Shown: positions 1-12,690, counted from the stretch's first letter. The stretch is 64,000 nt of DNA from Larix kaempferi (GCA_027924585.1 BSBM01000001.1:55841501-55905500); one strand, 5' to 3'. Program-made: numbers and translations. The notes: generated by a model from the sequence alone, not told the origin.

Positions 1-6
1 TCATAT

Positions 7-360
7 CAGGTTGTATGTAAAAATTACCTATAATTAGCTTGTTTAGTTGAAATTTAAAAAATTGTAAATCTAGGTGGTGTGTATAAATTAACATATAATT
101 GGTTTGAATTGGACCATTGTAACTATATTTTTAAATTGTGATTTGAATTTCATTGCAATGTGCTTATATGAATTTTTCTTATAATTTCTTGAAAATTAAA
201 ATATCGTATGAGGTTGTATGTAAAAATGATCATATAAATAGTTTGCTTGATTTAAACTTAAAAACTGTAAATTTAGGTAGTATGTAGATATTAACATATA
301 ATTAGTTCAAATGAATTCGACTATTGTAATTATATTTTTAAATTGTATTTTATCTCATTA
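7..360. repeat. Diverged ~204-bp tandem duplication, AT-rich
   Basis: The phrase beginning 'aggttgtatgtaaaaat' occurs at 7 and again at 211. Both are followed by matching text (a variant of 'aaattgtaaatctaggt', then 'ttaacatataatt', then 'attgtaa.tatatttttaaattg'). The two units differ by many substitutions and small indels, so the duplication is old. It lies directly upstream of the FCP1-like frame and could hold its 5' flank; no promoter element stands out. Confidence 0.6.
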
Positions 361-545
361 CAATTCTTAAAAATTAGTGATTTGAGTAGTAGTTGAATGT
401 GTTTGTATAAAAAAACTATTCCACGGAAATTACTTTTATTTTTTTCATTAAGTTGTTTGTTTGGGAGTGGAAATAAATTGGATATGTTTTGATGCCATTA
501 AGCAATGAAGTTTTGAAGTGAAAATATGTTAATGTTATATATGTT

Positions 546-1163
546 GTGGCAGCAATGCAGATGGGAGTTAATATCAGTCGGAAGATCTTGTTGATCTTTG
601 AAATGGAAGGAGTATTCTTCTCGTCGTATTCCAAAGATGAAACGAGTTGTCAAATTAAAAGAAAACCAGATTGGGAGCTTGGTGATAGATCCTACTTTTG
701 TAGGCCTTTTCAATTAGAAGTATTAAAATACTGCCTAAAACATTATGATGTTGCGATATGGACATCAAATGTTACTAACAAGGACATTCGACAAGTACTT
801 GAAAAATCAAATATTGATACAAGTGACTTTGAATTCATATGGGATAGGTCCCATTGTCACTTGCAAACAAAATCCAAATCATGTAGTATGATACAGTTTT
901 ATGAGAAAAGGCTAAGCGACGTGTGGTCCCAATATGGAAATAAGTACACAGAATCAAATGTATTGTTAATAGATACATCAAATCCTACTTCTCAATTCCT
1001 CGGATATCGGTCAAACTGTATCTTAATAAAGGCTTATATAGGACATGAACACGATACTTGGCTTGTGCAAGTTCTATTCCCCTTTTTAAAGACACTTCAT
1101 CGTATCAAACAGAAACGCAACTACATTCGAATGTTCAATAGAACATTGAGTTCTTTGTATTAA
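546..1163 (+). CDS. FCP1/NIF-like HAD phosphatase domain protein, probably catalytically dead
   Basis: A 205-residue frame closed by TAA. It matches the plant group annotated as 'FCP1 homology domain-containing', HAD-superfamily phosphatases related to Scp1/FCP1/TIM50. Visible landmarks are the first beta strand and catalytic loop (residues 13-25), the 'RP' of the first helix (53-54), motif II 'IWTSN' (71-75), 'WDRSHC' (99-104) and the motif III/IV region 'LLIDTS' (140-145). The canonical D-x-D/N of the catalytic loop reads E19-M20-E21, and the usual acidic pair near 143 is D-T, so the phosphoaspartate nucleophile is absent. The frame is otherwise open over the whole domain, which argues against simple recent decay. 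ATG 546 is the first Met; Met4 and Met6 are alternatives. Either a pseudoenzyme or a freshly silenced copy; transcription is unknown. A broken second copy lies downstream. Confidence 0.65.
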   Translation: MAAMQMGVNISRKILLIFEMEGVFFSSYSKDETSCQIKRKPDWELGDRSYFCRPFQLEVLKYCLKHYDVAIWTSNVTNKDIRQVLEKSNIDTSDFEFIWDRSHCHLQTKSKSCSMIQFYEKRLSDVWSQYGNKYTESNVLLIDTSNPTSQFLGYRSNCILIKAYIGHEHDTWLVQVLFPFLKTLHRIKQKRNYIRMFNRTLSSLY

Positions 1164-2874
1164 GTGAAGATATTATTTTATGGAAATTTGTTGACGATTA
1201 CATTGCAATATTTCAATACAAGTTGGACACATTTTTTGGTGAATTAATTTGTATGATTTTATAACTTTTATAGATAGATGATAATTGACAATGATATATA
1301 AATACAATTATTAATATTATTTATGATTGCTTTTAGATTGACAAGTTTTTGCATCATACAACACTTGATTTACCCATTCAAAATAAATTCTAAATTTGTG
1401 CTCTTAAATCAACTATTTGTAATTTAAATCATCTCATAAAAGCCAACAAGGCATGCAAGAAACTCTCTTTAGTTTTATTTATCTATATGTATTAATACAA
1501 GTGCATTACAACACTTGATTTCTCTATTCAAAATATTTTTTAAATTACATACTCTTAAATCAATTATTTGTAATTTAAATCATCTCACAAAAGCCAACAA
1601 GGAATGAAGTTCTCTTTAGTTTTATTGATCTATATGCATTAATACAAGTGACACACAAATTTTGAATTAAACCTCCATCTATATAAAAGCACATTTCTTA
1701 CAAAAAATATTACTTCAATGATAATGAGTGCTAAGTGTACTAGAATTTAGATTAAAGCATGATGAGTCATAGATGAATGATTTTGAAAGGTATAGGCATT
1801 TGATTTCCCAATCTATAACTTATTGTAAATGTGTATTCTTAAGTTAATAGTTTATAATTGCAATAATCTCATATAAGCCAACAAGACATGAAATAAATTA
1901 TTGACTGTTATTAGCCTATATTCATTAATATGAGGAGTTTATCAATGCAATATGTAATTTTTGAAATAAAACCCCATATAATTGAAGTTGCAATTGTTTT
2001 AAAACACAAATGAGTTCTTTGTATTAAGCGAAAATATTATTTTATGGAAATTTGTTGACGATTACATTGCAATATTTCAATACAAGTTGGACACATTTTT
2101 TGGTGAATTAATTTGTATGATTTTATAACTTTTATAGATAGATGATAATTGACAATGATATATAAATACAATTATTAGTATTATTTATGATTGCTTTTAG
2201 ATTGACAAGTTTTTGCATCATACAACACTTGATTTCCCCATTCAAAATATTTTCTAAATTTGTGCTCTTAAATCAACTATTTGTAATTTAAATCATCTCA
2301 TAAAAGCCAACAAGGCATGCAAGAAACTCTCTTTAGTTTTATTTATCTATATGTATTAATACAAGTGCATTACAACACTTGATTTCTCTATTCAAAATAT
2401 TTTTTAAATTACATACTCTTAAATCAATTATTTGTAATTTAAATCATCTCACAAAAGCCAACAAGGAATGAAGTTCTCTTTAGTTTTATTGATCTATATG
2501 CATTAATACAAGTGACACACAAATTTTGAATTAAACCTCCATCTATATAAAAGCACATTTCTTACAAAAAATATTACTTCAATGATAATGAGTGCTAAGT
2601 GTACTAGAATTTAGATTAAAGCATGATGAGTCATAGATGAATGATTTTGAAAGGTATAGGCATTTGATTTCCCAATATATAACTTATTGTAAATGTGTAT
2701 TCTTAAGTTAATAGTTTATAATTGCAATAATCTCATATAAGCCAACAAGACATGAAATAAATTATTGACTGTTATTAGCCTATATTCATTAATACGAGGA
2801 GTTTATCAATGCAATATGTAATTTTTGAAATAAAACCCCATATAATTGAAGTTGCAATTGTTTTAAAACACAAA
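1148..2874. repeat. Two tandem copies of an 864-bp unit, almost identical
   Basis: Copy A (about 1148-2010) starts at the 3' end of the FCP1-like frame and copy B (about 2012-2874) follows immediately. Matching landmarks keep a constant offset of 864 bp from end to end (for example 'ttctttgtat' at 1151 and 2015, 'tggaaatttg' at 1181 and 2045, 'attgttttaaaacacaaa' at 1993 and 2857). Only scattered substitutions separate them. This is a recent unequal-crossover or replication-slippage duplication of the gene's 3' flank. A further shortened and more diverged copy lies at 3510-4150. Confidence 0.9.
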
Positions 2875-3131
2875 ATTAATTGCTAATGAGTGCTAAGTGG
2901 TATTAAGGGTAGTACGAGATTGGTCATAAGTGAGTGACATTGAACTATAAGAAATTTGATTTCTCATTTCATTTTTTTGTAAGTTTGTATTATTAACTCA
3001 ATTACGATTAATTGAAATAATCTCATAAAAGCCAACAAAGCATGAGATACGCTCTATCTTTTATCTTCTTGTATGCATTAAATGAATGTATAAATGTGAT
3101 ATGTATTTTTTGGAATAAAATACAATGTAAA

Positions 3132-3509
3132 AACATTCAACAAGTAGTTGAAAAATCAAATACCGATACAAGTGACTTTGAATTCATATGGGACAGGTCT
3201 CATTGTCACTTGCAAACAAAATTCAAATAATGTAGTGTGATACAATTTTATGAGAAAATGTTAAGTGATGTGTGGTCCAAATATGGAAATATGTACGAAG
3301 AATCAAATATATTGCTAATAGATACATCAAAGCTTACTTCTCAATTCCCCGGATACCGGTCAAATTGTATCTTAACAAAGGCTTATATAGGACATGAACC
3401 TGATACTTGGCTTGTCCAAATTCTATTCCCCCTTTTTAAGACACTTCATCGTATTGAAGAGAAACGCAACTACATTCGAATGTTCAATAGAACATTGAGT
3501 TCTTTATAG
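3132..3509 (+). pseudogene. 5'-truncated, nonsense-bearing copy of the FCP1-like gene
   Basis: From 3132 the sequence matches about 782-1163 of the upstream gene codon for codon ('DTSDFEFIWDRSHCHLQTK', the 'LLIDTS' region and the C-terminal 'NYIRMFNRTLSS'). The N-terminal 80 residues, including the catalytic loop, are missing and replaced by flank sequence. A stop at 3228-3230 (TAA where the intact copy has a serine TCA) splits the remainder. It keeps the D-T version of motif III/IV, so that change predates the duplication. The copy is clearly non-functional. Confidence 0.85.
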
Positions 3510-4152
3510 TAGGTGAAGATATTAATTTTTAGAAATTTGTTAACGCGTACATTGCAATATTTCAATACAAGTTGGACACATTTTTTTATGAATTAATTTG
3601 TATGTTTTTAAAACTTTTATAGATAGATGAGAATTAACAATAATATTTAAATACAATTATTAATATTATTTATGATTGCCTTTAGTTTGACATTTTTTTG
3701 CATCATACACCACTTGATTTCCCCATTCAAAATATTGTTTTAATTTGCGTTCTTAAATCAAATATTTGTAATTAAAATCATCTCATAAAAGCCAACAAGG
3801 CACGCACAAAGTTTTGTAAATGTGTATTCTTAAGTTAATAGTTTATAATTGCAATAATCTCATATAAGCCTGAACAAGGCACGAAATAAATTATTGACTT
3901 TTATTTGCGTACATTCATTAATAAGAGGAGTTTATCAATGCAGTATGTAATTTTTGAAATAAAGCCCCATATAATTAAAGTTGCAATTGTTTAAAAACAC
4001 AAAATTTATTGCTAATGAGTGCTAAGTGGTATTAAGGGTAGTACGTGATTGGTCATAAGTGAGTGACATTGAACTATAAGAAATTTGATTTCTCAATTCA
4101 TTTTTTTGTAAGTTTGTATTACTAACTCAATTATGATTAACTGAAATAATCT
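3510..4152. repeat. Third, rearranged copy of the FCP1-like 3' flank
   Basis: 3510-3800 parallels 1164-1450. The text then jumps to material parallel to 1821 onward, so an internal deletion of about 370 bp is inferred. 3960-4150 parallels 2868-3030. Substitutions are more frequent than between the two 864-bp copies. The block is cut at 4152 by the solo LTR and resumes at 6185-6300. Confidence 0.7.
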
Positions 4153-4157
4153 CTTAC

Positions 4158-6179
4158 TGTCATGTCCCAAATTTGGAATTGGGTCACAATGGCCTAATCA
4201 CATTAGCCATATTCATTAGAGTTTGTAAAATTGATGTTAAGGGTCAAATAATTGCCAAGGAGAAAAATTACTAGTTTCCTAGGTTTGGGGTGGAAGCTTT
4301 GGGATTTGGAATAAGGGGGATAATAAATGATGTTTAGACATTAGAAGGGTTCAAGTATTTAATAAATAGAGTGAATAAAGAAATTCAAGAGAAATCCTAA
4401 GTGACAAATGGTTTTGGAGACATATGGAGAATGTGGGACCCACACTAGCTTGATTTTTCATAATACATGGTATCTCTCTTTTGCAAATTCGAATTAATGG
4501 GAATGTGAACACTCTTGGGTGAGTTGGTAAGTCATAAAACATGTCATTGAGCATCTTAGGTCGAATTTGGAAGGATTGGTAACCTCCATGGAAGATAAAG
4601 AGTCAAAGTGGAAGTTTGTGGACACTTGGGCTAGATTCCCTAGCCCCTATGACACCAATGATGGAGCATCTATGACAACTATGACAAATTGCAGACCTGA
4701 CCTCTGACATCTGACCACTATGACATGTCAGCCCCAAAAATAGGCTCAAAGAAGGCGAATTTGGGAGTTGGAGAAGCCAAAGAGACTCAAAATCGAATTT
4801 GGGAGAAGATGGAAGGTTGGAACTAGGAGACAAGTGGCAAATGTGGAATATTTCCTAAATGAAAATCTATTGAATCTATTGAGAGGATTTCGACCCTTAG
4901 AAGGATAATGTTGGTTATAAAATATAGAAATGAAGTATGAGAATGGATTTTGATCATTTGTAGAATTTGCAATTGCATTTGTGAAGAGGGAGAGCTAGTG
5001 GATGACTAGTTTCTTGCCTTAGCCAATTTCGAGGGTGAAAGATTCCCATCCAAGTTGGTAATTGGAAAGGCCATTCAGACCTTTCATTTGGAGCTTTAAT
5101 GGAGTCTTTATTTGCAGGTGTAAGCTACAGGGAAGCTCATGGTTTCTTCTATTGCAGCTCGCTCCTTCAACCATTTCCAGTTTTGATGGCATATTCTTGA
5201 TCCTTGAGGGAGGGTGTTTTTGGTGAGCTATTGTACTCTTTGTGGGAGCTTCTAATGCCCCATTTCTTTTTTAATATGAAGTAAATACTCTGTTCTTCAT
5301 CTCCAGAAAGTTTCAGGTCGAAATTCCAAGTAGAAATGTATAAATCTCATTTTTAATGGAAGAACAATGCCATTTCCCCACTACCTTGTTGTGAACCAAT
5401 GTATTGATGATGATTTCGAATGAATGGATGATTCTATGATGCATTTGTGAGGAATGGACTACCATGGATGTATTTTACAAGTTTGATGTACTGTACTTTA
5501 GCATTTGAAGTATTTTTACTCAGTTTAATTGCATTGGGAGAAGAAATAGTGCCATTTCCCCAAGGGTCGAATTGGTGATTTTTGCAGTTGAATGGGAGAG
5601 GGTGAGAACAGTTGTAATAAACCATTAATGGTGCATATGAGACCTTAATAACATAATTAACACATTACATACCTCTTTTCATAAATTTGAGTGGGTTTGG
5701 AGGCATTTGGGAAGCCATTTTCAGTACTTACCTTAGGGGGATTTGAACCCCAAATTACTAGTAAAATTGCATACTTGGTCCAGAATCTTAAGAGAGTTTG
5801 CAGAGGTATTTTGGTGGTCATATGTTATCCCTGAAAATCATATTCAATCCCTAATATCATTCATACACCTTCCTGGAAGATTTGAAGGCATTTGGAGTCA
5901 ATTTGAGACCTAGATACCAATACTAGTCAAAGGGAAATCACTAGTAAAGTTACCTACATTGACCAGAATTGAAAGAGTATTTGCAGAAGTGTTTTAAAGG
6001 TACAAATGAATCCCTGAAACACATATTTATGTTCTAATATTATTCATATACCTTCTCAGAAGATTTGGGATCATTTGTGGCAAATTTGGGACCTAGAGAT
6101 CGAAACTAGTCAAAGGTCGAACCAAGGAAAAAAGTGGAAAATTGAAATTTTAATAAAATTTCTAACAAGGGACATTACA
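4158..6179. mobile_element. Solo LTR (~2.0 kb), 'TGT(C/A)ATGTCCC' family, with 5-bp target duplication
   Basis: It begins TGTCATGTCCC and ends GGGACATTACA, imperfect inverted termini with the TG...CA signature of LTRs. It is flanked by the direct repeat CTTAC at 4153-4157 and 6180-6184. Removing the insert and one CTTAC restores the flank text seen at 3010-3060. No gag or pol frame is present, so this is a solo LTR left by LTR-LTR recombination, or a non-autonomous element. 5690-6120 holds about two and a half diverged ~180-bp internal repeats (shared 'actagtaaa', 'ccagaat', 'gaagattt'). A truncated relative lies at 17673. Confidence 0.8.
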
Positions 6180-6184
6180 CTTAC

Positions 6185-6300
6185 AGGCCAACAAAGCACG
6201 AGATATGTTCTATCTTTTATCTTCTTATATTCATTAAATGAATGTATAAATGTGGTATGTAATTTTTGGAATAAAATACAATGTAAAACCATATAATTAA
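6185..6300. repeat. Resumed FCP1-like flank repeat after the solo LTR
   Basis: 'gccaacaaagcacgagatatgttctatc' and the following ~90 bp parallel 3027-3140, continuing the block interrupted at 4152. The short open frames across it are not conserved between copies and are not credible genes. Confidence 0.7.
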
Positions 6301-6399
6301 TTGATAATGAGTACTAAGTGGACTATTTAGACTCATTCGATATGTGCCATAAATAAATTCAAAAGAGTATGGGGTCATATATAAAGTTCAACTAAAAGA

Positions 6400-9300
6400 T
6401 TTGAAAATTATGTTTCAACATCTATTTCTTCGACATTTAAAAATCTTATCATTTTCTTTGCCTTTTGGTGAAAGTAATTCTCGGCCATGATTTCTTAATT
6501 CGATTTCTTCACACTTTCATTGTGTATGTATAATGTTGTACCTAACAACTATCCCAATTTTGATGAATTTATAGTTATTATTTGGTTCGACATCAATACA
6601 TTTCTTATAATTTATTTTATTTTAATTTAATATTGTGATTTCCTTCCAATCATGCTATATTATAATATGTTATTTAACAATAAAAATATTTAATATGATA
6701 CTTTGTTCACTTCAAATATAGATAGAGATCTTCTTGTAATAAAAACATGCAATTATGTGTGCAACTTAACTTCATTAATCCTACATTTTATATCTTCATG
6801 AATATTTTTTCTCACGATTCAACAAATTACAGATTTTCATATACTCCTCCTAATTTATGGTATACCGAACTAGTTATAAATTATACAACATTTCATTTTT
6901 TATGATTGTATATTAAAAACACTTGGAGTAAATAAAATTTGTGATCAATAAAAACATTCTTTCTAGGATTAGTTTTTCCAATTTTAATGGAATATTTCTT
7001 TAATGCATAATTTTTACAAATTAAATGAAATAAATAAAATGTTTACAAAAAAATTCAATGTCATAGAAGTCCTTGTAATAGAATTTTTCTAGATTTCTTG
7101 AAATATGTGTTACATACATACCATAGCCTCCTCTCAAGGCTAGGAAATTTTCTAACCACCCAAAATTCCCTAGATAGGACTATTCAACAAACCTTAGCTC
7201 CTTCAATTGCAAGGATCCCTCCAACACTATCTCCAAGTAAATACATCCTCCTCCTCCTCTTCCCTAAATACATCCAAGGGTTTCCAAACCCTAACCTCTA
7301 GCTTCTAAGGGAAAAAACCCTCCTTAAAATCCAAGATGGTCCAAAATACTTAGATACCCTAGCATCCAAGATATAGATCAAATGTACAAAGAAGAATCTC
7401 AAGAGGGAAAAAATTTCCACCTCCTCATATGCTGCAATAGGGTTTCCTCATGAACCCTGGCACATCACTATGAGAGCACTCCAAAGAAGAGATATAGCTG
7501 AATACATGATGTGACATGTTATATAGAAATAAGATCTCCTTCCTTGATCTATATGAGAGGTACAAGAGGCCAATAGTATAACATAGGTTGGCCTAAGCCT
7601 GATGAGCAAGCGTATTAAACATAATTAAGACATAAGACACAAGTGAAGCACTCCACTCTTAGAGTACAAGTGTCAAGATCCAATGATGAGTCATGCACAA
7701 TGGTGACCCAAGTTGATGTAGCTATGCAAGGTAAGTCCATACTAGTCCATCCCAAGATTCGAAATATTCCACCCATCCTCCAAAGTCAAGTAATCCATTG
7801 GGGAATCTACACCTTACAATAACATTGTTGAAGCCCTAGGCATCTCCATGCCATCTCTAATCCTCCAAATAGGAAGCCAAGCTGCCACATCTAATTTAGG
7901 GCTAGTATCCCTCCTCCACAATACATAATTCTCCTCATATCCTATAGAGCATTCTCCCACTATGTGAATCCTCCATGTGTCCATCATGTAAGGTGTCTAC
8001 CATCCAAGCAAGATATCTCCAATTTCCTAGGGAAGAAGATTGAGCCAATGATCATTTGAGTTCTAATATTCACTAAGGAAGATATCACAAGTGTGCATAT
8101 CCATCACGAACCATCTCTCATGCTACATCGATCTTGAACCATCCAGGGGATAAGCACACACCATGAACCTAAAATCTCATGAATCACCCCAAACATGGTG
8201 TAAACACTTTTAGAGTAACCAAAAAGTCGAATTGTCCTTACTAGGTACACTATTGCAAAGGTCTAGGTCAAAAATATGAATATTTGGGTGTTCTTAAGGT
8301 GATCAAAGTTGACTATGTGTTCCTTATCTTAAGGGAATTAGTTAATTATGTTTTTCTTATACATAGACAATCCTATGGATTGATCTACCATGACATATTG
8401 CATTGATTAAAGTTATTCCATATGCTCACTTGTGCTTTATTGTTATAACGATTTTTATTTACACCATCTCTTCTTAAAAATCATCATTCTTCACTTCTGC
8501 AATTCCTAGTTCCCCAAGAACAATGGGTGAGAATATTTATATATAGAGGTTAGTATAGTCTTTATTATAAACATGCAATTAATATGATTTGGTTATATAA
8601 ACATACTTGGGCTATTTGGAGGAGTTTATCTTAATGTATCAGGAATGATTTTTTAAGTAATCATTATTATCTCTTTGAGACTTGTGATCCATGCTCATAT
8701 TCAACGAAATTTGTGTATATTCTTGCTTTTTATGTTGTTTTTGAGTATTGAATTCACCACATTTGCTATTTCTCTCTTTTATCAAATTGTTAAAACTGTG
8801 GTATTTCTTTCTTCTTTTCAATGATGACATGCCAACTACACTATTTACAACTTAAGAATTGCAAAATTAATTCAAAGGTGTATGAAATGTTTTGGCCCTT
8901 AGCTCATTTTTCATGGTATGTTTGTGGACCCTTCTTGACTCTACTGGTCTTTAGTGGAACTCACTAGTGTTTGTTCCCAATGTGGGCCTAGTTTGTTTGT
9001 CTCATGGTCATTTTTCCAATGGCACTAACATCCCTTTTTGGTGGTCCATATCCTCCTATTTTAGTGGAGTGCTTGATAGGTAGTACCTTGGCACACTCCC
9101 CTTTTCATGGGCTCTACTCTCCTTTCCAAGATCAAGCCACCACACATGGAGGAGTTTTCTTTGTAAGTGAGGGCCCTTTGAATGTTTTTGAAGGAGATCG
9201 TTTTAAATAAAGATATGTGGACCTATGACGACATGACATGTAGCCCTTTTCTTTGTGACCCCTTCCATTGAGATATTGACATGTAATCAATTCCACATCA

Positions 9301-11680
9301 ACCTTGCCATGTTATTGCTTTTGTATAGTCAGAATTATCACATTATCAATAGTGCATGGTAAGCAATACCATGTCCCCTAGACTTCACTATTAATATATA
9401 CTTATGTTCCCATATAATTCTATCACTATCATATCAAAGCTAGTTTTGAATCCCTTTCCATTGAAACTCAAAATTTAATACCTAAAATTTAAATGTTGAT
9501 ATCATAAGTATTCAAAAATACTTTCAAGACTGTGTTCAATTTATTTTTATTTCAACTAATTTATTGTAATCTTCTCAACATAATTTTCGTCTATTCACTG
9601 TTGAGAAAGAGGTTAAATTGTAACTGAGGGTACTATCTAATTTCATGTATGGGACTAAGGCTAGATGTTACTTTAAAGCACATGACCCCATTATTGTAGC
9701 ATCGGAAATGATAGTACATGATATTTTTTTGCATATATTATCTAGGCTAAAACATTCTTTTGGTCTTAAAGTATGACTTACAAATGTTTCTAATTGGTTA
9801 AGAATTCATCTTCCTCTAATATAAAGAAATATGTTAATGATCCAACAACCAGAAACATCTGTCAAGAATAGAAGTTTTCTCCATTACAGATTACCAACAA
9901 ATTATTTAGATATTCATATTTTTTTTACACACAATGATATAACTGCATATTAAAATATTAAAATTATATAAACAATTAATAATAATAGAAACTTTTTCCT
10001 ACTCCATTTAAAAAAAAACACACACACAAACAAAAACTTATAATATTTCAAAATCATTTTCTCTTCATAATAATAAAGTCCTCCATCTTCGCAAATAATT
10101 GTAATGGTTGTGTATGTCATGTACACACTTAATGCACAACCCTTAGAGTGTTAGTATCATACGCATGCCATATGGCTTTCTCTTTTTCTTATGGTGTGAG
10201 GGGCATCATCATAGTTTGGGACTTCCTTAGTGCTATGTATCACATACCGTAGGTATATTTTAATCATGAGGGACACATCTATGGAGGGCCATATTTTCTC
10301 TTTTTGACTTATGAGGATCTACCTAACAAAATTGTCACCATCCCTTTGTTTTGTGCTCTCGAACATACATTAGTTGTTTGTCAAGGAACGATGGAGAATG
10401 TACATGTAGAAAAGTTCAACACGAAACTATTTCCATATTTTTCTTCTTTTATAATTATTATTATAATAATTAATTTATATTTTTTTATTATATATTTGAA
10501 CTTATAAATAAAACTTAGATTTGAATTTAAGTTTACATTATGTGTTTTTTCTATTTGTGTTTAAAAGATTAGTCACGAATTTTATTGTTCAAAGATTACT
10601 TTTTGTTTTTTACATTTTACATTTCAATCCATCCATCCAATAGACATGGCTAGTCTTGACAAAGGGATTGTTTCCTTTCTTGATTTGAATCATATGCCTT
10701 TATTTAATCTTTGCGATGGAGTATATAATTGATTTCTTAGTTGTCTACACCATTTTATAGTGTTATTCATTGAATCTACACATTCGATAGCTCTGGAATC
10801 CTCAATATTGACTTACCTCCCAATGCTTTTACGAAGTGGGTTCGCTATTTGTCTTATTTTCACCTGTACTTCAAAGTAATATTACAAAGAAAATAGTAAT
10901 TAATAATAATATTACAAATTATTATAATAATGGTAACAAATAATTATGATACATGACATCATATAACATGGTCAAATTTATAGGTGATAGTTTTTTTTTT
11001 TTAATTATAAAAAAGTTAAAGGAATGGAGAGAAATTCATTTTTAAAGTTTTCTTCAATTTCTTTTGTTTTTTTACTTAGTTTGGTATAACTTAATATCAA
11101 AAAAATGGGACTTACCAATCTTCCTTACATTCCTTTGGGGTTTTACTTAGTTTAAGTTAAAAAAATCAATGGAATGGAGGAGATAGGAGAAAACAGATTT
11201 GAAAGGTTGGTAAGAGCATCTTGGTTATAAGAAATCAACTCCCATGGCATTTAAGAATTCATGAGATATTCATTAGTTTGTAAATGGCACAACGACACAT
11301 TGACTATGGTCTTTCATCTCTAACTTAGGCCAACTTAGAATCAAATATTTTAAATATATTCTAATAAATAAAATACTCAAAATCCACAAAACAAGTTATG
11401 TGGCTACAAAACTTATAGGTAAATTCCATAAAAGTACCTTAATTAGGGATATTTTCACACAAATTTCTCCTCAAATTGAAATTCTACCCTAGATCATAAA
11501 TCCAAAGTACAATGAATCAAAATTTCTGATCAATGAAAAAGATTTATAGTAGAGATATCTCACCTTCAAACACTATAAGAAAAATGAATTGCATAATAAC
11601 CTACTCCACCATCATGTAAATGTGTGCAAGCATATGTGTGGAAGCATATATTGAAGGGTAAGGAAATTAAATCCGATCTT
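6400..11680. other. AT-rich intergenic stretch without a credible gene
   Basis: Only short frames with no recognisable domain occur. 7090-8200 is less AT-rich and looks like old repeat sequence, but I could not find paired termini. Open stretches at 9004-9210 and 10304-10507 have no motif and no neighbour supporting a gene. No tRNA-like fold or clear promoter was seen. Confidence 0.5.
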
Positions 11681-11686
11681 ATTTAC

Positions 11687-11881
11687 ATGAATTCACTCCT
11701 CCTCAGTTATCCCTTTATTTGAAATTTCTAAATTATGCATAATTTATTTCTATGAATTCACTCCTCCTCACTTATCTCTCTATTTGGAATTTCTAAATTA
11801 TGCATAATTTATTTACATAAATTCACTCCTCCTCAATTATCCCTTTATTTGAAATTTCTAGATTATGCATAATTTATGATT
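11687..11881. repeat. Three tandem 65-bp repeats
   Basis: Units start at 11687, 11752 and 11817, each opening 'at(g/a)aattcactcctcctca' and closing 'ttatgcataattta'. Each differs from the next by a few substitutions. No coding potential. Confidence 0.85.
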
Positions 11882-12118
11882 AAAAATATGTGATTGAGAT
11901 ATTAATTCAAACGAGGGTAAATCTTACATATAATAACTTTTTACTTACTTTTTCATATAAACAAACAAAGGGAAGGGGGCGGTAGATCACCCTTCCATTC
12001 CTTTAGAGATTTTTACTACCTAATATCCCACTCATAATGTTATCTAATTCATAATAATATATAAGTGTAATATTAATATAATTAAAAATTTTGATGCTTT
12101 TAATTATATTCTTTCACG

Positions 12119-12690
12119 TTTATTTCTTTAATTATATTTATTTATATATACACATTATTTATATTTATTTATTTTATCTAATCCATAATAATATATAATT
12201 GTAATATTAATATAATTAATAATTGTGATGTTTCTAATTATATTATTTCGCATGTTGTTGATTTCGGGAGGTTTCGGAAAATTCACAGTATCCATGTTCA
12301 TTAATCGACATTTCGAATCCATAACATGATTCATCCTCAGGACGTATTGTTGACTAATGAATATGGATATTGTGGATTCTTCGAGATCTCCCAATATATT
12401 TTTTCAAGTTTATTTCTTTAATTATATTTATTTATATATACACATTATTTATATTTATTTATTTTACAATTAAACATATAGTAATTAAGATAATTATATA
12501 TTTTAATTTACTCAATTTTACTAATCTTTGCTCTTTAAGACATAGTTATATTTTGGAATATGTTGTATCTGTATGATGGTATAATACTTAATATAATTCT
12601 ATATTTCAATTTACTCAATTTTATTAAGCTTTGCTCTTTAAGATATAGTTATATTTTGGAATATGTTGTATATATATGATGGTAATGGTG
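12119..12690. repeat. Nested AT-rich duplications around an inverted repeat
   Basis: A ~58-bp block ('ttatttctttaattatatttatttatatatacac...') is present at 12119-12177 and again, essentially unchanged, at 12410-12468. A ~106-bp unit ('caatttactcaatttta', 'gctctttaaga.atagttatattttggaatatgttgta') occurs twice in tandem between about 12497 and 12690. The structure suggests repeated slippage around the foldback at 12265-12391. Confidence 0.7.
12265..12391. mobile_element. Small foldback / MITE-like inverted repeat
   Basis: The left arm starts 'gggaggtttcgg' and the right arm ends 'gagatctccc'. About 45 bp of each arm pair imperfectly (including 'cagtatccatgttcattaatc' against its complement) around a ~37-bp loop. 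It sits between the two copies of a 58-bp AT-rich block, as expected if it were inserted in or carried with that unit. No transposase frame. It could be a MITE or a chance product of inverted duplication. Confidence 0.5.

Noticed and set aside
5736-5752. 'gggggatttgaacccc' looked like the complement of a tRNA T-arm
   Set aside because: No acceptor stem, anticodon arm or D-arm could be placed around it, and it lies in an LTR-internal repeat.
9004-9210. 68-codon ORF with higher GC than its surroundings
   Set aside because: No domain, no conserved partner copy and no splice or promoter context; probably part of an old repeat.
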